Assembly (NCBI RefSeq): GCF_007830295.1
Contig: NZ_VLKC01000002.1
Location: 2,902,200 to 2,966,199, forward strand
Origin: Sporomusa sp. KB1
GTDB taxonomy: Bacteria; Bacillota; Negativicutes; Sporomusales; Sporomusaceae
Length of the DNA: 64,000 nucleotides
Direction of reading: 5' to 3'
The stretch's first letter is position 1. The number at the start of each line of letters is the position of its first letter. Below, piece after piece: positions 60,661 through 64,000 of this stretch. The notes beneath the pieces were generated by a model. The model was not told the DNA's origin, did not search any database, and saw nothing but the letters and a program-made list of their open reading frames with translations. The position numbers and the translations under genes were made by a program.

Positions 60661-61962
60661 ATGCCGAAACTATTGGATCAACCTCGTTATAAGTGCGCCA
60701 TGGCTGCGATGCAGACAGTGCAGGCAATTACCAAGGCCTTGCCCATATTGCACTCCGGTCCTGGCTGCGCTGATAAGCTGCAGGGAGGAAATTATGGAGG
60801 TTCGGGGCATTTTGCGCCCCGGATTTTTCCATGTACCAATCTTAATGAAAAAGACGTGGTTTTTGGCGGCTCTGAACGATTGCGGGAAACCATTGAAAAT
60901 GCACTTAAGATTGTCAATGCCGACATGTATGTGGTAGTAAGCAGTTGTTCTTCGGAAATTATCGGCGACGATATGGAAGAAGTAATCCGCTCGTTTAAGG
61001 ATGCGGAAAAGCCGGTAATTTTTGCTTCAACAGCAGGTTTTAAGGGAAATAATTTTATGGGACACGAGTGGGTTATTCAGGCCATTATTGAACAGTATTT
61101 AAAGCCGGCAGCGCATAAAACCAAAGGATTGGTGAATATCTGGGCCGGCGTTCCACAGCACGACCCCTTTTGGCATGGCAATTTAGTCGAGTTGGAAAAT
61201 CTAATTGCCCAGCTTGGTTTAACTGCTAATACGATTTTTGGCTATGACCGGGGTATTAAAAATATTGATAGAATCCCGGAGGCGGAATTTAATTTGCTTG
61301 TATCCCCTTGGGTGGGCTTACATAGTGTGAAACTGTTACAGGAAAAATTCGGCACACCGTATTTGCATCTTCCCACCCTTCCTATTGGCTCTTTTGAAAC
61401 CAGTAAGTTTTTACGGGCAGTCGGTGATTTTGCAGGTGTGGATAAACAAAAGGTCGAAGAGCTTATTACAGAGAATGAAAGAAAATATTACTATTATATT
61501 GAACGGTTTGCTGATGTATTTTTGGAAACCCGGGTTATGTCCAAACGGTTTGTTGTCGTGTCTGATGCTCAATATGCGCTAGCCATTACCAAATTCCTGG
61601 TCAATGATGTCGGTTTATTCCCTTCCAAACAATATATTACCGATAACACGCCAGATGAGTATCAGGAACAGATTAGAAAAGAATTTAAAGTATTAAACTA
61701 TGGGATTGAAGCGGAAGTGGCATATCTTTCTGATGGTTATCTTATTCAGAATGAAATCAAAGATACCTATTTTACCGGCTATCCATTAATTATCGGTAGT
61801 TCCTGGGAAAAGAAAATAGCGCAAAAAACCCAGGCGCATTATTTGGCAGTATCCTGGCCTGTGAATGAAAGGCTGGTTATTAACAGTTCCTATGTGGGCT
61901 ATGGCGGCGGACTAAAACTGCTTGAAGATATCTATTCGGTAGTGCTTACACGGTTTAATTAA
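60661..61962 (+). CDS. NifK-like nitrogenase component 1 subunit, pair 5
   Basis: Protein of 433 residues starting at the base after the NifD-like stop. P-cluster-type cysteines are C12 (YKCAMAA), C36 (SGPGC) and C96 (SSCSSEIIGDD); C58 is in FPCTN. GYVxYGGGLKLLEDIYS-like C-terminus as in 17979. It belongs to the same subgroup as 17979, 23388 and the partial gene at 62846. Confidence 0.88.
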   Translation: MPKLLDQPRYKCAMAAMQTVQAITKALPILHSGPGCADKLQGGNYGGSGHFAPRIFPCTNLNEKDVVFGGSERLRETIENALKIVNADMYVVVSSCSSEIIGDDMEEVIRSFKDAEKPVIFASTAGFKGNNFMGHEWVIQAIIEQYLKPAAHKTKGLVNIWAGVPQHDPFWHGNLVELENLIAQLGLTANTIFGYDRGIKNIDRIPEAEFNLLVSPWVGLHSVKLLQEKFGTPYLHLPTLPIGSFETSKFLRAVGDFAGVDKQKVEELITENERKYYYYIERFADVFLETRVMSKRFVVVSDAQYALAITKFLVNDVGLFPSKQYITDNTPDEYQEQIRKEFKVLNYGIEAEVAYLSDGYLIQNEIKDTYFTGYPLIIGSSWEKKIAQKTQAHYLAVSWPVNERLVINSSYVGYGGGLKLLEDIYSVVLTRFN

Positions 61963-62009
61963 TAAGCTTTCTGTGGCAAGAGATGACGGCAGGTTTACTA
62001 GAGGAGTGA

Positions 62010-62372
62010 ATGACAATGGTGCAGCAGGTATCTCCGGTTGTGTGCAAAAATTGCGCCGCCCGTCTTGCAAAATGGTGCTATGGAAAACACTGGTGGTTCC
62101 GGTTGATCCGGGAACCGTTGCTTTTAGGTATGCGGCTTTTGGCTAGGTGGCACAGGATTGATGCCCGGACTCATGTGGTACGCAATCCCGAATGCCACGG
62201 CTGCATACGTTTTATGAAAGCAGAACTGGAGGAAAAGTCGCCCCTGTTTTGTTTTCTCAATAAACATATCGGTAAAAGAGTCAATAAGCTTCGCGACTCC
62301 ATGCTTGCCCCGGAAGAACTGGCTGAGGCGAAACGTTATGCCCGAGAGGCAATGGAGCAAAAAGTAAAGTGA
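62010..62372 (+). CDS. Small Cys/Trp-rich protein of the NifDK-like operon
   Basis: Protein of 120 residues, GAGGAG upstream, ATG 62010 (ATG 62016 also possible). VVCKNCAARLAKWCYGKHWWF and NPECHGCIRFMKAELEEKSPLF give two CxxC pairs plus single cysteines, likely to bind a metal or cluster, and the C-terminal half is helical and basic (RVNKLRDSMLAPEELAEAKRY). I do not recognise the family. It closes the pair 5 operon; a broken relative lies at 47808-47921 after a binding protein, so the family is tied to this locus. Confidence 0.7.
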   Translation: MTMVQQVSPVVCKNCAARLAKWCYGKHWWFRLIREPLLLGMRLLARWHRIDARTHVVRNPECHGCIRFMKAELEEKSPLFCFLNKHIGKRVNKLRDSMLAPEELAEAKRYAREAMEQKVK

Positions 62373-62481
62373 ACTCGTTTCAGCATAGCTGAAACATTGG
62401 GGATTCAGGTGGAGAGTCTATTCCACCTGAATTAACGCCGCCTGTAGAGGCGGGAGTCTTGACTCGCGTACTAAGATAAAG
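62367..62481 (+). repeat. 115-bp palindrome-rich repeat, copy 2
   Basis: Nearly identical to 28745-28859. It also begins at the AAG TGA end of the preceding gene. The CGCCT/AGGCG hairpin shows a shifted pairing relative to copy 1 and the ATTCAGGTGGA arm keeps pairing through a G-T, so the hairpins survive the base changes. Confidence 0.85.
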
Positions 62482-62631
62482 AAAGTATAAGTTTTTGAGA
62501 GTCGTGGAGGTCTTATAAAACAAGGGGTGCCAAATACGAAACCTGGAACAGGTGGCTGTACTGTTTGTGTCCAGTAACCCTCGTAACTCCCGTAACCCCT
62601 CGGCCTTTGCCGGAAAAAGCGTTCCGCAGGA

Positions 62632-62717
62632 GAAAAGCCGGGCGGTATTCCGTTAAAAAATCCGTACTGTTTGAGCGTAGCGAGTTTACGGATTTTAGGA
62701 ATATCGTCCGGCTTTTC
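62632..62717. repeat. Long imperfect inverted repeat in intergenic region
   Basis: GAAAAGCCGG...TATTCC...AAAATCCGTA faces TACGGATTTT...GGAATA...CCGGCTTTTC around a loop holding TTTGAGCGTAGCGAG, a hairpin of about 30 bp. The 473-base gap 62373-62845 also contains repeat copy 2 and the hairpin TTTACTTTTGG/CCAAAAGTAAA near 62749-62777. No gene is seen; it looks like a dispersed intergenic palindrome lying between convergent operons. Confidence 0.65.
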
Positions 62718-62845
62718 AGCTTTTGGAGGCTTAGGGGCTAGACTTTTTGTTTACTTTTGGGGCAATGCCAAAAGTAAAACCCCTCACCTTGTATTCTCCA
62801 TTGACTCAACGTGAGACAATGGACCGCATTAGCGGTTTTTCTTAC

Positions 62846-64000
62846 TTAATCACGATGCTTTGCCAGCAGCGTGGAATAAATGTCTTCAACAAGGTTGAGA
62901 CCGCCGTTATAGCCTACATAGGTGTGATGCATAATCAGACGATCGATAATGGGCAAAGCGACACTAAGATGCAGTCCGCGGATATCTTTGGCAACATCAA
63001 CCTCCCAAGAACTGGCGAGTAAGAGGGGAGTAGTTAAGGGGTTTATTGAACGAATTTTATCTTCGATTACGCCACTGTCTTGCGCAAAAGTAACATCAGA
63101 AGAAATTTCAGGACTAAGCTTTTTAAAATAATTTTCGACAATTCCCAGATATTCTTCCGGCACATCTTCGGTAATAAACTGGTGGATGGGAAAATAGCCA
63201 AGTTCATTTACCAGAAACTTGCTAAAAGCGAGAGCATAAGAAGCATCATTAATAGTATAGAAGCGTTTTGGTTGATTAAGCTGGTATTCTGTGAGTACAT
63301 CGGACGCCCGTACCATGTAATGATAGAATTCGTTTTCATTTTGCAAAATAAATTCGTCCGTTTGCTTAGAAGCGGTACCGGCAAATTCAGCAACTGTCCG
63401 CAAAAAATTGGACGTTTCCTGGCCGCCAACCGGCAGCACCGGATAGTGGAGATACGGGGTCTGGAATTTCTCCTGTAACAATTCTGCTGTCTGAAGACCG
63501 ACATAGGGTGAAATAACCAAATTGAATTCTGCCGCAGGAATGGCATTAAGGGCTTTGATGCCGCCGCTATTATAGCCAAATAGAATATTAGCTTTAAGGC
63601 CGATGCCTGCCAGCAGTTTTTTTAGTTCGTTTAGATCACCTTCCCAAAAGGGATCATGCCGCGGCACACTGGCAAATACGTTGACAAGTCCTTTTTCTTT
63701 TTTATCAGCGGGCTGTAAATGTTGCTCGATAATCGCTTGCAGCACAAGCTCATGCCCTTTGTAAGCATCCCCTTTGAAACCTGCTGTTTCCACATGGACA
63801 ATAGGAACTCCCTGATCCCTGAATTCGCCTACAACACTGCTGACATCATCGCCAATGATATCAGCGGTGCATCCTGTCAGGACAACAAAGAAATCGCCAT
63901 CCATAATTTTTAAGGTGCCTTCGATAACACTGCGCAGTTTATCGGTGCCGCCGAAAACTACGTCTTTCTCAATCATATTGGTGCAAGGTATGGCATCGGC
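62846..64000 (-). CDS. NifK-like nitrogenase component 1 subunit (N-terminus outside window)
   Basis: About 385 residues are visible; the frame continues past base 64000 and the first visible residues ADAIPCTN carry the PCTN cysteine of this subgroup. The third P-cluster-type cysteine is in LTGCTADIIGDD. VETAGFKGDAYKGHELV, SVPRHDPFWEGDLNELK and VGYNGGLNLVEDIYS match the 17979/60661 subgroup. The opposite strand relative to pair 5 shows a further nitrogenase-like operon beyond the window; its NifD-like partner should lie there. Confidence 0.87.
   Translation of the reverse strand, partial: ADAIPCTNMIEKDVVFGGTDKLRSVIEGTLKIMDGDFFVVLTGCTADIIGDDVSSVVGEFRDQGVPIVHVETAGFKGDAYKGHELVLQAIIEQHLQPADKKEKGLVNVFASVPRHDPFWEGDLNELKKLLAGIGLKANILFGYNSGGIKALNAIPAAEFNLVISPYVGLQTAELLQEKFQTPYLHYPVLPVGGQETSNFLRTVAEFAGTASKQTDEFILQNENEFYHYMVRASDVLTEYQLNQPKRFYTINDASYALAFSKFLVNELGYFPIHQFITEDVPEEYLGIVENYFKKLSPEISSDVTFAQDSGVIEDKIRSINPLTTPLLLASSWEVDVAKDIRGLHLSVALPIIDRLIMHHTYVGYNGGLNLVEDIYSTLLAKHRD

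Noticed and set aside
62632..62717. CRISPR or tRNA-like element
   Set aside because: It is one long palindrome with no repeat-spacer periodicity and no tRNA cloverleaf.

Overview
The window looks like part of the chromosome of a strictly anaerobic, low-to-mid-GC Bacillota. AGGAGG-type ribosome binding sites, sigma-A promoters of the form TTGACA-17-TATAAT, oxygen-sensitive iron-sulfur enzymes and lipoprotein transporters point that way. A Negativicutes/Sporomusaceae host is my guess from gene content, not a proven assignment. I see no rRNA, tRNA, CRISPR array or transposase.

Almost everything belongs to one theme: several nitrogenase-like reductases embedded in transport and capture genes for organic sulfur. 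There are six NifD-like and seven NifK-like proteins (the last cut by the window edge). All keep the three P-cluster-type cysteines, and the NifD-like ones keep the cofactor cysteine (NifD Cys275). The positions of NifD Gln191, His195 and His442 are changed, so these are not N2-fixing enzymes. No NifH, NifB or NifEN homologue is encoded here. They sit with nine SsuC/TauC-type permeases and eight SsuA/NMT1-type binding proteins, but only one SsuB-type ATPase. The nearby sulfur enzymes are cysteine synthase, O-acetylhomoserine sulfhydrylase, a D-cysteine desulfhydrase/cysteate lyase-like enzyme and a C-S beta-lyase-like aminotransferase. Two NifX-like cofactor carriers are also present. The closest known analogy is methylthio-alkane reductase (MarDK), which frees methanethiol for methionine synthesis. 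A second kind of ATP-driven reductase is also present: 2-hydroxyacyl-CoA dehydratase/double-cubane proteins with BadF/HgdC-type activating ATPases.

Layout. 1-2.7 kb (minus): polar amino-acid ABC transporter. 3-8.2 kb: molybdopterin oxidoreductase, zinc/cobamide-type methyltransferase, iron-sulfur flavoprotein, NifX-like protein, DUF1858 protein. 8.3-11.1 kb: NifDK-like pair 1. 11.3-16 kb: permease, desulfhydrase, NifX-like, binding protein, dipeptidase. 16-23 kb: pair 2, binding protein, aminotransferase, FAD oxidase. 23-31.8 kb: NifK-like, two permeases, duplicated binding proteins, NifD-like, a secreted domain protein, a permease. 31.9-33.8 kb (minus): two permeases. 34.3-62.4 kb (plus): one long run with pair 3, the dehydratase/activator block, DUF1847, the only complete sulfonate-type ABC set, an MFS transporter, pair 4, CysK, nitroreductase, MetY, pair 5 and a small Cys-rich protein. 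62.8-64 kb (minus): another NifK-like gene.

The most striking feature is non-coding. At least 21 copies (19 plus strand, 2 minus strand) of a ~60-75 nt leader element precede nearly every transcription unit. Its core is a small hairpin, GCTGAYYRG-loop-CTRRAGGC, whose 3' arm runs into a rho-independent terminator hairpin. In several copies the terminator stem extends back into the small hairpin, so the two folds exclude each other. Strong promoters lie 15-60 nt upstream of many copies, and four sites carry two copies in tandem. This looks like a regulon-wide riboswitch or protein-responsive attenuator, probably sensing sulfur status. I do not recognise it as a named RNA family.
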